A stretch of 64,000 nt of DNA, taken from contig NZ_AP023367.1 in assembly GCF_014218335.1 (NCBI RefSeq), forward strand, positions 139,001-203,000, written 5' to 3'. This document shows positions 16,720 to 26,091 of this stretch, in pieces. Positions within the stretch are counted from its first letter, which is position 1, and the number at the start of each line of letters is the position of its first letter. Below the pieces are notes generated by a model, which had not been told where the DNA came from, searched no databases, and worked only from the letters and a program-made list of their open reading frames with translations. This DNA is from Anaerocolumna cellulosilytica (lineage in GTDB: Bacteria > Bacillota > Clostridia > Lachnospirales > Lachnospiraceae). The position numbers and the translations under genes were made by a program.

Positions 16720-17904
16720 ATGAAAAAAGTAGCTTTGGTTAACCCCTTAAGAACAGCAATAGGTTCCTTCAACGGAACGCTTTCATCTTTAAGTGCTCCT
16801 GAGCTGGGAGCAACGGTTATGAAAGCGTGTTTGAATCAAAGTAATTTAGAGGGTTCTTTCATTGAAGAGGTGTATATGGGTAATGTTCTGCAGGCAGGTA
16901 TTGGACAGAATCCTGCCAGACAGGCTGCATTAAAGGCAGGTATACCAATGGAAGTACCAGCATCAACCATTAATACGGTATGTGGTTCAGGTCTTCATGC
17001 GGTTGCGCTCGCTTACAACTCCGTTGTAGCGGAACAGAGCAGCCTCGTATTGGCAGGAGGCATGGAGTGTATGTCCAATGCACCTTACCTTTTAAGGAAT
17101 GCCAGAAACGGCTATCGGCTTGGCAATGGAGAAGTAATTGACAGCCTGGTTAGTGATGGACTCACCTGTCCTATTAATAATTACCATATGGGTATCACCG
17201 CAGAAAACGTTGCAGAAAAATATAATATATCAAGACCTGAGCAGGATGCATTTTCATATGAAAGCCATAGGAAAGCAGCAGAAGCAAAAAGTAAGAAACT
17301 ATTTGAAGGGCAGATTGTTCCCGTAACAATAAAAAAGAAAAAGGAAGAAATTGTTTTCTTTGAGGATGAACACGTAAAAGCAGATACCTCAATAGAAAAA
17401 CTCTCAGGTTTACGAACGGTATTTAAGACAGATGGAACGGTGACTGCCGGTAATGCATCACCCATAAGTGACGGTGCGGCAGGTATGTTTGTAGTATCAG
17501 AGGACAAATACAGGGAGCTTGGTTTAAAACCGTCAGCTTATATATTGGGCTATACCCTTGTTGCGGTTGACCCTGCATACATGGGTATTGGACCGGTCAA
17601 GGCGGTTTCTGCACTTCTCAAAAAACAAGGGTTATCGGTTGAGGATATCGACCTGTTTGAATTAAACGAAGCATTCGCAGCGCAAGCTCTGGCAGTATCC
17701 AAAGAACTTGGGGTTGATAAAGCGAAAATGAATGTCAACGGAGGAGCAATTGCAATCGGACATCCAGTGGGTGCAAGCGGTGCCAGGATATTGGTTACTC
17801 TGGTGCATGAAATGATACGAAGCTCCGCCCGCTATGGAGTGGCATCCCTTTGCATCGGAGGTGGTATGGGAATAGCCATGCTAGTTGAAAATGCAATGAT
17901 TTAA
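16720..17904 (+). CDS. thlA: acetyl-CoA C-acetyltransferase (thiolase)
   Basis: 394 residues. Condenses two acetyl-CoA to acetoacetyl-CoA. Seen: the acyl-accepting Cys88 in NTVCGSGLHAV, the His of GGAIAIGHPVGASGA and the second catalytic Cys in SLCIGGGMGIA, plus the FELNEAFAAQ motif. It opens a cluster with acetoacetate decarboxylase and CoA-transferase, so it feeds acetone formation rather than only butyrate. The start at 16720 has a GGAAG site 9 bases upstream; the upstream in-frame extension lacks one. A 143-base gap to the next gene leaves room for a second promoter. Confidence 0.95.
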   Translation: MKKVALVNPLRTAIGSFNGTLSSLSAPELGATVMKACLNQSNLEGSFIEEVYMGNVLQAGIGQNPARQAALKAGIPMEVPASTINTVCGSGLHAVALAYNSVVAEQSSLVLAGGMECMSNAPYLLRNARNGYRLGNGEVIDSLVSDGLTCPINNYHMGITAENVAEKYNISRPEQDAFSYESHRKAAEAKSKKLFEGQIVPVTIKKKKEEIVFFEDEHVKADTSIEKLSGLRTVFKTDGTVTAGNASPISDGAAGMFVVSEDKYRELGLKPSAYILGYTLVAVDPAYMGIGPVKAVSALLKKQGLSVEDIDLFELNEAFAAQALAVSKELGVDKAKMNVNGGAIAIGHPVGASGARILVTLVHEMIRSSARYGVASLCIGGGMGIAMLVENAMI

Positions 17905-18047
17905 AAGTAACCGTCCGTATCATGAATGCGCAGTTTATAAAACTCTAAAGGTAATTGAGAAGCCGTCTTTGCATATGACGGTATTGGTAAAACCATTACA
18001 TTGTTTCGAGATTATCCATTAAGATTTATATAGAAAGGAAGAAGTGT

Positions 18048-18788
18048 ATGAATCAGGATGAAGTTCTATCCCTGCAATCTATGCCGGCAGCCAGTCCCAG
18101 TTATGGACGTCCGCCATGCCGTTTTATCAACAGGGAATATTTTACAATCAGCTATAAATCAGATCAGGAAGCCATTAGACAGGCTGTGCCGGAACCCCTA
18201 AAGCCCGACGGAAGTAATATTGTTTTATACGAGTGGATTAAGATGCCAGATTCTTCGGGGTTTGGAAGCTATGAGGAAAGCGGAATTGTAATTCCCTGTA
18301 CTTATGAAGGGGAACCCTGTAATTTTACAGCCCAGATGTATCTGAATAATGGTCCTGCCATTTTGGGAGGTCGTGAAATCTGGGGATTTCCTAAAAAATG
18401 GGGAAAACCAAGCCTCAGGGTGGAAGAGACGGAAACATTAACAGGTACCTTATACTACAATAACATATTGGTAGCTTTGGGGACAATGCCTTATAAGTAT
18501 AACATCCTGGATGAACAGGCTATTGCTAAAACCATATCCAAAACCCAGGTCAATCTAAAGTTAATTCCAGATGTGGAGGGACGGCCTAAAATTGCCCAGC
18601 TAGCAGCGTATAATCTGGAGAATGTAATGGTAAAAGGCTCCTGGTCAGGGCCTGCCAGATTAAGCCTGACATCCCATGTTAATGCACCTGTAGCAGATTT
18701 GCCGGTAAAAAACTGTGTGGAAGGGAAGCACTTTATTGTGGATTTAACATTACCTTATGCAAGGGTTTTGTATGATTATTTAAAGTAA
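18048..18788 (+). CDS. adc: acetoacetate decarboxylase
   Basis: 246 residues, close to the 244 of the solventogenic clostridial enzyme. Converts acetoacetate to acetone and CO2 through a Schiff base. The catalytic lysine pair is visible as Lys116-Lys117 in REIWGFPKKWGKP, the hallmark of the family (Lys115-Lys116 in Clostridium acetobutylicum). It precedes the CoA-transferase genes by 18 bases, a different gene order from the ctfA-ctfB-adc order known from C. beijerinckii. Confidence 0.95.
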   Translation: MNQDEVLSLQSMPAASPSYGRPPCRFINREYFTISYKSDQEAIRQAVPEPLKPDGSNIVLYEWIKMPDSSGFGSYEESGIVIPCTYEGEPCNFTAQMYLNNGPAILGGREIWGFPKKWGKPSLRVEETETLTGTLYYNNILVALGTMPYKYNILDEQAIAKTISKTQVNLKLIPDVEGRPKIAQLAAYNLENVMVKGSWSGPARLSLTSHVNAPVADLPVKNCVEGKHFIVDLTLPYARVLYDYLK

Positions 18789-18806
18789 TCCAAAGGAGGC
18801 TAAGAA

Positions 18807-19463
18807 ATGATAAATAAATTAATGACAGCCAGAGAAGCAGTTAGAAAGGTAAAGGACGGAGATACACTTATGGTTGGAGGGTTTCTTGCAGGAGGCCATC
18901 CCCAAAATCTGGTATCCGCGCTTGTTGATACCAGTTCTGCAGGTAATTTAAGCATTGTCTCCAACGACACAGGGACACAAGAATTATCTATTTATGAGCT
19001 AATAAAAAGCGGCAGAGTAAAACAGATATATGCCTCCTATATTGGTTCAAATCCCGAGACAGGACGGCTTCTTATGACGGGTGAAGCATCGGTTCAGCTC
19101 TTTCCGCAGGGAACCCTTGCAGAGAAAATTCGAGCAGGCGGAGCTGGTCTTGGAGGTGTATTAACGCCAGTTGGTATCGGAACCGTTGTAGAAGAGGGAA
19201 AGAGAAAAATAGATATCGATGGAAGAGAGTATTTGCTAGAAATGCCCTTAAAAGCAAATGTAGCATTTATTAAGGCTCATAAGGCCGATGAAACAGGTAA
19301 TCTGGTTATAAACGGTTCTGCACGTAACTTTAACATTGTAATGGCAACAGCCGCGGATTACGTAATTGCAGAAGTGGAAAATTACGTTAAGGCAGGAGAA
19401 ATCGACCCAAATTATGTTAATGTTCCCGGTATATTTGTAGATGCTATTGTAAAGGTGGGATAA
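18807..19463 (+). CDS. ctfA: acetoacetyl-CoA:acyl CoA-transferase, subunit A
   Basis: 218 residues of the family I CoA-transferase alpha subunit (atoD/ctfA/scoA): DGDTLMVGGFLAGGHP near the start is the glycine-rich CoA-binding loop, and GGVLTPVGIGTVVEEGK is typical. With subunit B it moves CoA from acetoacetyl-CoA to acetate or butyrate, releasing acetoacetate for the decarboxylase. AAAGGAGG lies before the ATG. The B subunit gene starts 4 bases after the stop. Confidence 0.93.
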   Translation: MINKLMTAREAVRKVKDGDTLMVGGFLAGGHPQNLVSALVDTSSAGNLSIVSNDTGTQELSIYELIKSGRVKQIYASYIGSNPETGRLLMTGEASVQLFPQGTLAEKIRAGGAGLGGVLTPVGIGTVVEEGKRKIDIDGREYLLEMPLKANVAFIKAHKADETGNLVINGSARNFNIVMATAADYVIAEVENYVKAGEIDPNYVNVPGIFVDAIVKVG

Positions 19464-19467
19464 ATGT

Positions 19468-20124
19468 ATGAATAATAGAGAATTTATTGCAAAAAGGATT
19501 GCAAAGGAACTGAAAGACGGTGATGTTGTAAACCTAGGAATCGGAATGCCTACCATGGTTGCAAATTACATACCAGAAGATGTACAAATTATGCTTCAGG
19601 CTGAAAACGGTATTCTTGGTGTGGGACCCAAACCGGCTTTAGGAGAAGAAAGACTTGATTGCATTGATGCAGGCGGAAACTACGTTACAACCGTAAAAGG
19701 TGCTAGTTTTTTTGACAGCTCCTTCTCCTTTTGTATCATCCGTGGAGGGCATGTGGATATTACTGTATTAGGTGCCTTGGAGGTCGATGAGGAGGGTAAT
19801 GTGGCAAACTGGATGATTCCAGGTAAAAAGGTTCCGGGTATGGGAGGTGCTATGGACTTAGTTGTGGGAGCAAAAAAAGTCATATTAGCAATGGAACATG
19901 TGAACAAAGACGGTTCTCCGAAGATATTAAAAAAATGTAAATTGCCCCTGACAGCCATACATGTGGCTAAGACCATCGTTACAGATATGGCAGTTTTCGA
20001 TGTGATTTTGGGAGAGGGTCTGGTATTAAAGGAGATTGCCCCAGGTCTGTCCGTAGAAGAAGTACAAAGGGTAACAGAGGCAGAATTTGTTGTTTCACCG
20101 GAATTGAAAATCATTGTAGTATAG
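19468..20124 (+). CDS. ctfB: acetoacetyl-CoA:acyl CoA-transferase, subunit B
   Basis: 218 residues of the family I beta subunit (atoA/ctfB/scoB). The catalytic glutamate that forms the CoA thioester is Glu46 in AENGILGVGP; GMGGAMDLVVGAKK is the second family motif. It forms the heteromeric enzyme with the product of the gene before it. It is the last gene of the cluster: a bidirectional terminator lies at 20315-20343 before the convergent dehydrogenase. Confidence 0.94.
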   Translation: MNNREFIAKRIAKELKDGDVVNLGIGMPTMVANYIPEDVQIMLQAENGILGVGPKPALGEERLDCIDAGGNYVTTVKGASFFDSSFSFCIIRGGHVDITVLGALEVDEEGNVANWMIPGKKVPGMGGAMDLVVGAKKVILAMEHVNKDGSPKILKKCKLPLTAIHVAKTIVTDMAVFDVILGEGLVLKEIAPGLSVEEVQRVTEAEFVVSPELKIIVV

Positions 20125-20314
20125 TATTTGTTATAGTTAAAATGTATTACGGCTTTGCAGGTTTATAATGTCTAGATTTCTAGTAATTTTGCTGGCTTCA
20201 TTACATAAGATAACGGCTGTTAATTACTGCTAGATGAATTAATACCGTAGATGAAGTTTTTTATGCTTGCACAAAGAAAGAAGATGTAATATCAGAAAGA
20301 TAAAGATAGATATA

Positions 20315-20343
20315 GGGTATCTCATAATCCATTTGAGATACCC
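20315..20343. terminator. bidirectional terminator between ctfB and the dehydrogenase gene
   Basis: GGGTATCTCA (20315-20324) pairs perfectly with TGAGATACCC (20334-20343), 9-base loop, between two convergent genes. The flanking T-tracts are weak on both sides. Confidence 0.65.
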
Positions 20344-20360
20344 TAATCTTGTAAGTACGA

Positions 20361-21422
20361 TTACCAGTTTATCACTACAACCGGCTTTATCAAATCTGCT
20401 GGCTTATTCTTCATTAATAGAAGTGCTTCTTCAATCTTATCAAAGCCTTCAAAGCGGTGGGTCACTAATTTGCCTGCATCAAGCCGACCGGTTGTGATAA
20501 GAGATGCAAGCTTTTCCATTCGCAATCTGCCGCCTGGCATAAGCCCACCAGCTATAACCTTGTGTCCCATACCGCAGCCCCATTCGTTTCGTGGTATCTT
20601 TATGTAATCTCCGTCACCCAGATAATTTACATTGCCGATTTTTCCACCTGGTTTTAAAATGGAAATTGCTTGTGCAAAAGTATCAACATCTCCTCCGGCA
20701 ATGATAACCCGATCAACACCGGTGCCTCCCGTTTTCTTCATAATTTGTTCTACAATATCACCTTCACGATAATTAATTAAATCCGTAGCGCCATATTCTT
20801 TGGCGAGCTGTATGCAGTTCGGGCGGGAGCCTACCGCATATATATGAGATGCTCCTCGGAGGGCAGAAGCAGCAACGGACATAAGTCCAACTGGACCAAT
20901 ACCAATGACCGCTACACTATCGCCGAATTGAATATCTGCAAGCTCTGCACCATGGAAGCCTGTCGGTACCATGTCAGAAAGCATACAGGCAGCAACCGGA
21001 TCCATGCCTTCCGGTAATAAAGCAAGATTACCATCTGCATCATTTACATGGAATAACTCACCGAATACTCCATCTTTAAAATTTGAGAACTTCCATCCTC
21101 CAAGCATCCCTCCGGAATGCATCTGATAACCATTCTGAGCTTCAACGGAATTCCAGTCAGGTGTAATTGCAGGGATAATAACCTTATCACCAGGCTTAAA
21201 AGACTTTACAAGGGCTCCCACCTCAACCACCTCGGCAACAGCTTCGTGGCCTAATATCATATCATGACGTTCACCGATAGCACCTTCCCAAACGGTATGA
21301 ATATCAGAGGTACAGGGGGCAAGAACGATAGGGCGGCAGATTGCGTTAAGGGGACCACAAACCGGTGTTTCCTTTTCAATCCAACCTGTTTTACCAATAG
21401 CTAACATGGCATAACCTTTCAT
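20361..21422 (-). CDS. adh: NADP-dependent secondary alcohol (isopropanol) dehydrogenase
   Basis: 353 residues, about the length of the Thermoanaerobacter brockii and Clostridium beijerinckii enzymes, to which the sequence is closely similar as I recall them. Zinc ligands Cys37, His59 and Asp150 are in register, with Glu60 beside them. The Rossmann fold reads GIGPVG (about 175-180), and Ser199, Arg200 and Tyr218, the residues that select NADPH in that family, are all present. It would reduce acetone to 2-propanol. It is convergent to thl-adc-ctfAB, so it has its own promoter upstream of 21422. That upstream DNA contains a 10-bp inverted repeat (21516-21525 with 21538-21547). Confidence 0.94.
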   Translation of the reverse strand: MKGYAMLAIGKTGWIEKETPVCGPLNAICRPIVLAPCTSDIHTVWEGAIGERHDMILGHEAVAEVVEVGALVKSFKPGDKVIIPAITPDWNSVEAQNGYQMHSGGMLGGWKFSNFKDGVFGELFHVNDADGNLALLPEGMDPVAACMLSDMVPTGFHGAELADIQFGDSVAVIGIGPVGLMSVAASALRGASHIYAVGSRPNCIQLAKEYGATDLINYREGDIVEQIMKKTGGTGVDRVIIAGGDVDTFAQAISILKPGGKIGNVNYLGDGDYIKIPRNEWGCGMGHKVIAGGLMPGGRLRMEKLASLITTGRLDAGKLVTHRFEGFDKIEEALLLMKNKPADLIKPVVVINW

Positions 21423-21751
21423 AGATACAACTCCTTTTCCATTTTAATAGAATGTTTGTTATATAATTAACAATCTTGCAACTATTATACATCATTATCT
21501 TTTTAAAATCAATTCATAAAACATATTTAATTATAATTATGTTTTATAGATAAATAATAAAATTTCGTTTGATATGAAAACAATGATAATGATGTTTTCA
21601 TTGTTTTTGGATTTATTTTTACATGGTTTTTAGGAGCGGAAGCGTATCGTTATTTTAACAGTAAATATAACAAGCTTTTTAAAATTCAAAAGCCAGCATT
21701 TGCTGGCCTCCTTTGGTGGTTTCATAATTCTTTTATCCGGCATTTGCTGTA
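21423..21751 (-). promoter_or_regulatory. control region before the alcohol dehydrogenase
   Basis: No gene seen. Strongly A+T rich. ATAAAACATA (21516-21525) and TATGTTTTAT (21538-21547) form a dyad about 95 bases before the dehydrogenase start, a candidate regulator site. The terminator of the GntR gene (21692-21707) is at its right end. Confidence 0.4.
21692..21707 (-). terminator. terminator of the GntR regulator gene
   Basis: GCCAGCA / TGCTGGC, 7 bp with a 2-base loop; on the minus strand followed by TTTTGAATTTT. Lies 45 bases after the GntR stop. Confidence 0.7.
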
Positions 21752-22471
21752 CTATTTGCAGCGTCCGTTCATGGAAATAATCAGTTCATACTGATTTCCA
21801 ATGATACTGACATCATCAACACAGATTGGTTTCTTGTCTTTATAGCAAATACGGCGTATGCATAAAAGTGCCGTGCCAGGCTGTACAGAAAGCATTTCGG
21901 ATTCAGCAAAATCCGCTGATTTTGCATATATTTTATCAGAAGCGGAATGAATCTCAAGCTGATATTGTTCCTCTAAAAACTGATATAAGCCGGAGAATTT
22001 ATTCGTAAACTTTTCTATATCCGGAACTAGTTGGGCAGATATATAATTTTTCATAATGGCAACAGGTTTACCATCTGCAAGCTGAATCCTTTGTATACGT
22101 ACAATCATATCTTCATGCTTTATTCCAAGTTCATTACTAAGTTCTTCGCTTGCAGGAATACTATCTATATACATACTTTTGGTTCGAACATCAAAGCCGC
22201 GCCGTCTTAAGGATTCCGTAACAGAAGTTACTTTGTTCATATCCTGTTTTGTTCTATAATCCAGAACCATTGTTCCTCTTCCCTGCTTAATCTCAACTAA
22301 GCCTTCTTCTTTAAGCAGTTCCATGGCTTTTCTTACAGTTGTACGGCTTACCTTAAAAAGCTTTTCAAGTTCAGGTTCAGTAGGTAAAAATGCAGAGACA
22401 GGATATTTCCCTTCCTGAATTGCCTTTTTTAAAGAATTGTGTACGAGTTTGTAAGCTGGAGTCTTACTCAT
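21752..22471 (-). CDS. GntR/HutC-family transcriptional regulator
   Basis: 239 residues from Met at 22471. N-terminal winged helix (about 1-70: LPTEPELEKLFKVSRTTVRKAMELL) and a C-terminal UTRA ligand-binding domain (about 90-235). Regulators of this class answer to sugars, amino acids or metabolites and usually act on a neighbouring gene; the nearest candidate is the alcohol dehydrogenase next to it on the same strand. The start is uncertain: an in-frame ATG at 22528 would give 258 residues, and neither has a strong ribosome site. Two perfect A+T palindromes at 22537-22576 directly upstream may be its own operator. Confidence 0.85.
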   Translation of the reverse strand: MSKTPAYKLVHNSLKKAIQEGKYPVSAFLPTEPELEKLFKVSRTTVRKAMELLKEEGLVEIKQGRGTMVLDYRTKQDMNKVTSVTESLRRRGFDVRTKSMYIDSIPASEELSNELGIKHEDMIVRIQRIQLADGKPVAIMKNYISAQLVPDIEKFTNKFSGLYQFLEEQYQLEIHSASDKIYAKSADFAESEMLSVQPGTALLCIRRICYKDKKPICVDDVSIIGNQYELIISMNGRCK

Positions 22472-22536
22472 ATTGAAATAGTTAAGAAACCCGAAGATGA
22501 TTGTGTTTCTTAACTTCTCCCTTCTCATTTGGTAGT

Positions 22537-22576
22537 TTATAATTAATTATAATTTATAAAAATCATAATTAATTAT
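22537..22576. promoter_or_regulatory. paired palindromes upstream of the GntR gene
   Basis: ATAATTAATTAT occurs twice (22539-22550 and 22565-22576); the first copy extends to a 16-bp perfect palindrome (22537-22552). Their centres are 26 bp apart. Position just before a repressor-type gene suggests an autoregulatory operator, but simple A+T sequence makes chance occurrence easier. Confidence 0.4.
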
Positions 22577-22916
22577 AGCATATATTTATTATTATCTAAA
22601 GCATTCTTAGATAATAATCAGGACAAATGCATGAATGAACATTTGTAATCAATAAATGGATTGACGGTATATTCTATCACTCATCAATTTCAAAGAAAGG
22701 ACTCATATGTCACTAAGAACAAGAAATAGTGCAATGGTAAGTCATACAGTCATTGTATTCATAAGATATATCATTTTGGAACTTTTAATGATAGAATTAT
22801 TTAAAGAAAATCGTACAACCCCAAGCCACAACCCCACTGCAATACAATATCTGTACATAAAATGTAAGGCGGAAAAAACATAACTAAAGTAGAATGTAAT
22901 GGAAAGGAAGATGAGG
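22577..22916. other. intergenic region between divergent regulators
   Basis: No gene recognised. There is a short start-like site with ribosome signal near 22707 (AAAGGACTCATATGTCAC) but the frame closes within about 20 codons. Nothing else stands out. Confidence 0.35.
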
Positions 22917-23837
22917 ATGAATGCATTAAATCAAACACAGCAAGTGATTGAATTACTTGAAAAGGATTTATTTCATATCGAATATGAAAAAGTATCCAAG
23001 TTGACAGGAATACCATTGGGAGTGTATCAGCGTATCTTTGGTTATATTTGTGAAATTTCCATTTCAGAATATGTACGAAGAAGAAAGTTGACAGTCTCAG
23101 CCGAAATGCTTCTTGCAGGAAGTGCTAATGTAACAGAAATCGCTTTTACCTGCGGTTATGAGAGCAGTACATCTTATACCAGAGCATTTAAAGAACAGTT
23201 CCATGTACCTCCGATTCACTTAACTGCCAAAATATTAAAAGAAAATGGATTCAAACCTCTAATCCTTACTGACAATGACACTTATTATGTTTTGAAAGGA
23301 AAACGGATTATGGCAGAATTGGTAAAGATTGCGTATGAGAACACAGAAGATATGCTTCTCATCGGAGTAAGTAACAAAGAATACGGCGTAAAGGGCAGAG
23401 AACTTTGGGATGTATATTTTGGTCAGCACTTTGATGACAAGCTGACCAGACTGAAAGAGTATCAGGTTGGTATGGAAGATTGTATTGGTTTGGGGTACTC
23501 CGCTGATTTTCCATCCAATAAGGAGCTTGGAGAAACTTATATAGTTGGAAAGTTTTTTAAGGCTGATACACCAGTTCCGGAAGGAATGACCGGAAGAATC
23601 ATTCGGGGAGGAACCATTGTAAAGGCGCAGATTGGTGCTGAGAACTTTGAAGATATACTTAATAATGCATATCTTCTTATCGCAGATATGGTACCAAAGA
23701 ATGGTTATGCACTTGATTATGAAGATTTTTACTGGATTGAGTTTTATACCGTCAGCAGATATTGTACGGCGGTTGAGAATGGAGCCAAGCAGATTATTTG
23801 TGACTGGATTATGCCTTGTAAAAAACAAGAAGTATAG
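22917..23837 (+). CDS. AraC-family regulator with GyrI-like effector domain
   Basis: About 306 residues. The AraC helix-turn-helix pair comes first (about 1-105: ISEYVRRRKLTVSAEMLLAGSANVTEIAFTCGYESSTSYTRAFKEQF), followed by a GyrI-like/SOUL-fold small-molecule-binding domain (about 130-300). This N-terminal-DNA-binding layout is that of Rob- or BltR-like regulators, commonly linked to drug or stress response. The start at 22917 fits an AAGGAAG site 6 bases upstream; in-frame ATGs at 22899 and 22911 are less well placed. No obvious target gene sits beside it. Confidence 0.85.
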   Translation: MNALNQTQQVIELLEKDLFHIEYEKVSKLTGIPLGVYQRIFGYICEISISEYVRRRKLTVSAEMLLAGSANVTEIAFTCGYESSTSYTRAFKEQFHVPPIHLTAKILKENGFKPLILTDNDTYYVLKGKRIMAELVKIAYENTEDMLLIGVSNKEYGVKGRELWDVYFGQHFDDKLTRLKEYQVGMEDCIGLGYSADFPSNKELGETYIVGKFFKADTPVPEGMTGRIIRGGTIVKAQIGAENFEDILNNAYLLIADMVPKNGYALDYEDFYWIEFYTVSRYCTAVENGAKQIICDWIMPCKKQEV

Positions 23838-23842
23838 ACTGG

Positions 23843-23893
23843 AACAATGGCAGCTGTCAGAATCCCAAACGGATTAATACAGCTGTCATTGTT
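23843..23893 (+). terminator. terminator of the AraC/GyrI-type gene
   Basis: 15-bp stem (23843-23857 with 23879-23893, one G-U pair), 21-base loop, then TTATT. Begins 6 bases after the stop. Confidence 0.75.
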
Positions 23894-23952
23894 TTATTAA
23901 AAAGTAATTTATGTAAGGTCTTAAACAGTGAATTAAAGTACTGTACGTATGT

Positions 23953-26091
23953 TTATTCTAAATAAATTCTGGTGAATTGACACTGTTCTGCACTACTTGA
24001 TACTGTTTCATCATACCAGTAGTATTCTTCTGCATACCCTGAATTGTCTATCCATAGAATGGAGCCGTTATCATACAGCGGTTGCGTATAACAGGAAAAA
24101 TAAGTGTCATATTCTTTTTTGGTAAGTACGCTTCCGTTGGAATCAATTAGTATAAGTCCTGTGCTGTAGGCATCTTCTTTTTGTATCTGGTAAATAAGTG
24201 CAAACTTATCGGCAGTGATTTTCACCATACGCAGAGTATTGGCACTGATTTTCCCGCCTTCTTTATAGTCAGTAAGCCAGATTAACTTTGAAGAATTCCC
24301 GTCTTTTGTTACAAGAGAAACATATACATTTTGAACTTTATAAGGAGTGATATTATTATCCGTAATGGTATCATGAGGAATGGATACACCTGCAACCAGA
24401 TTATGATAGGTACCGATTTCAAAGCCATTCACCTTTGTCCCGGTTTCATTATCTCCCGTACTTCCCTTAATAGTCATTAAATCAAGTTCGTTGGTGGCAG
24501 GTCGGTTCCTATAATTGTCGCTCCAGCCATTTACGGAAAAGTTATAATGTGTCTGCATAACAACAGAGCGAGGATATGCATCTCCGTGATCTACATACAC
24601 CAGATTTCCGCTATCCATCTTTACAAACTGATTAAAGGAGTGGCTGACATGATTATAGGGAAATAAAGCACCTACGTAAAATTGTGTCATGCTGGTAGAA
24701 TCTATGATAAAGGTAATATTTGACTGGTGATTCAACCCGTCATCGGAGGTATACCTTTCCCGGTCAGCATGTACAATTAAGACGGTTCCATCCATTGTCA
24801 TTCTGGCGAAGCCTACATCATAAGGGATTACGGTATTGCTTTCTTTTCCGGTGATGTTGCATCTTCCAAGCTCCTTAAAATCTTTATCCATTTTTATAAT
24901 TGAATACACAATTTTTGAATTGTTTTGTTCTTTATTCTTTTGACCTACGGCGGCATAATAATTGCCGTCTTCGCCCTGATGAAGACCACCCCATTCTGTA
25001 TAAGGCAAGGCGATTGTCTTCTTGCTGATATAGTTTAGGTTCTTATCATATAGATTCAGTTCCAGCTTTTGACTGGTTTCATCAGCAACCCGGGTGAATA
25101 CGCCGATTTGGTCATTTGAAAGCTTAAATACAAAGGTTTTGTCAGAACCGCCGTATCGTCCCCAAGAACCATAGTTACCCACTCCAATCGGTTGGTAAAA
25201 CTTATCTGCGTACAGTGTTTCCATCTGTAATGCTTTAGAATCACTGGTTACTGTAAGCTTACAGGATTTTGATTTACCGTTTGGTGCAGTTACAGTTACA
25301 GTAGTACTTCCGCTTTTTATGGCAGATATCTGACCTCGCGCATCAATCGATGCGATTGCTTTATCTTCCACGGAATACTTAAAGGTGGTTTCTTTATCAT
25401 ACCAGTAATCTTCCGTTTCATCCATAGCACCTTTTATAATGATATGTCCGCCGGGAAAGGTTGATAAGGAAGTAATCTTACTGGAATTGCTTTCAATGTG
25501 AAAGCTCCCTAATGCTTCTTTAACGGTGACTTCCAGCCTGTATTCCTTCTTGGTATCCTTTTGATAGGCTACTATGGTTGCTGTTCCTTCCTCAACGGCC
25601 TTAAATTTATTCTTAGAAACTTGTTTGACTACCGTATCCCAAGTGTTTTCTACACTCCAGGATAAGGATTGATAGGTGGCATTAGCCGGGGTAATATTGG
25701 CTGTTACTGTAAAAGTATCGCCTACTTCGAGTAGATTTGCATCAGGTACCAGTTTGACCTTCTTTGCAGGTTGGTATACAGTAACCTTGCAGGTAGCAGA
25801 AGTCTTGCCACTGGTTACTTTAATATTCACAGTACCGGTGCTTTTTGCAGTAACCAGCCCGTTCTTTACGGTAGCAATCTTTTTATTTTCTGTACTCCAT
25901 TTTACAGGGGAATCAGTAAAGGAAGCTTTCAATTGAAGAGTTCCCCCTAACTTTAACATTACATCGGTCTTATTAAGGGTGATTCCCTTAACAGATGCTT
26001 GTGCAGATAATAGGGGTGTAAGTACCATTGTAAAAACAAGTAAAACCAGTAATAACTTTTGTACTTTCTTGAATGTGTGTTGTTTGTCCAT
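23953..26091 (-). CDS. secreted protein with N-terminal Ig-like (Big2) domains
   Basis: 712 residues. Signal peptide at about 1-32 (LLLVLLVFTMVLTPLLSAQAS). Two clear bacterial Ig-like group 2 domains (about 34-105 and 108-191) and a third (about 195-285), shown by the GxxTVTVT-type ends such as SGSTTVTVTAPNGKSKSCKLTV. The remaining about 425 residues look like a beta-propeller or similar repeated beta structure (FVFKLSNDQIGVFTRV, GNYYAAVGQ, GTVLIVHADRER). No catalytic motif recognised. Probably an exported surface or adhesion-type protein. AAGGAG lies 8 bases before the ATG. Monocistronic. Confidence 0.78.
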   Translation of the reverse strand: MDKQHTFKKVQKLLLVLLVFTMVLTPLLSAQASVKGITLNKTDVMLKLGGTLQLKASFTDSPVKWSTENKKIATVKNGLVTAKSTGTVNIKVTSGKTSATCKVTVYQPAKKVKLVPDANLLEVGDTFTVTANITPANATYQSLSWSVENTWDTVVKQVSKNKFKAVEEGTATIVAYQKDTKKEYRLEVTVKEALGSFHIESNSSKITSLSTFPGGHIIIKGAMDETEDYWYDKETTFKYSVEDKAIASIDARGQISAIKSGSTTVTVTAPNGKSKSCKLTVTSDSKALQMETLYADKFYQPIGVGNYGSWGRYGGSDKTFVFKLSNDQIGVFTRVADETSQKLELNLYDKNLNYISKKTIALPYTEWGGLHQGEDGNYYAAVGQKNKEQNNSKIVYSIIKMDKDFKELGRCNITGKESNTVIPYDVGFARMTMDGTVLIVHADRERYTSDDGLNHQSNITFIIDSTSMTQFYVGALFPYNHVSHSFNQFVKMDSGNLVYVDHGDAYPRSVVMQTHYNFSVNGWSDNYRNRPATNELDLMTIKGSTGDNETGTKVNGFEIGTYHNLVAGVSIPHDTITDNNITPYKVQNVYVSLVTKDGNSSKLIWLTDYKEGGKISANTLRMVKITADKFALIYQIQKEDAYSTGLILIDSNGSVLTKKEYDTYFSCYTQPLYDNGSILWIDNSGYAEEYYWYDETVSSSAEQCQFTRIYLE

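Noticed and set aside
23259-23828. 189-codon minus-strand frame opposite the AraC/GyrI regulator
   Set aside because: The plus-strand gene has full domain content; this frame has no recognisable protein and is an antisense shadow.
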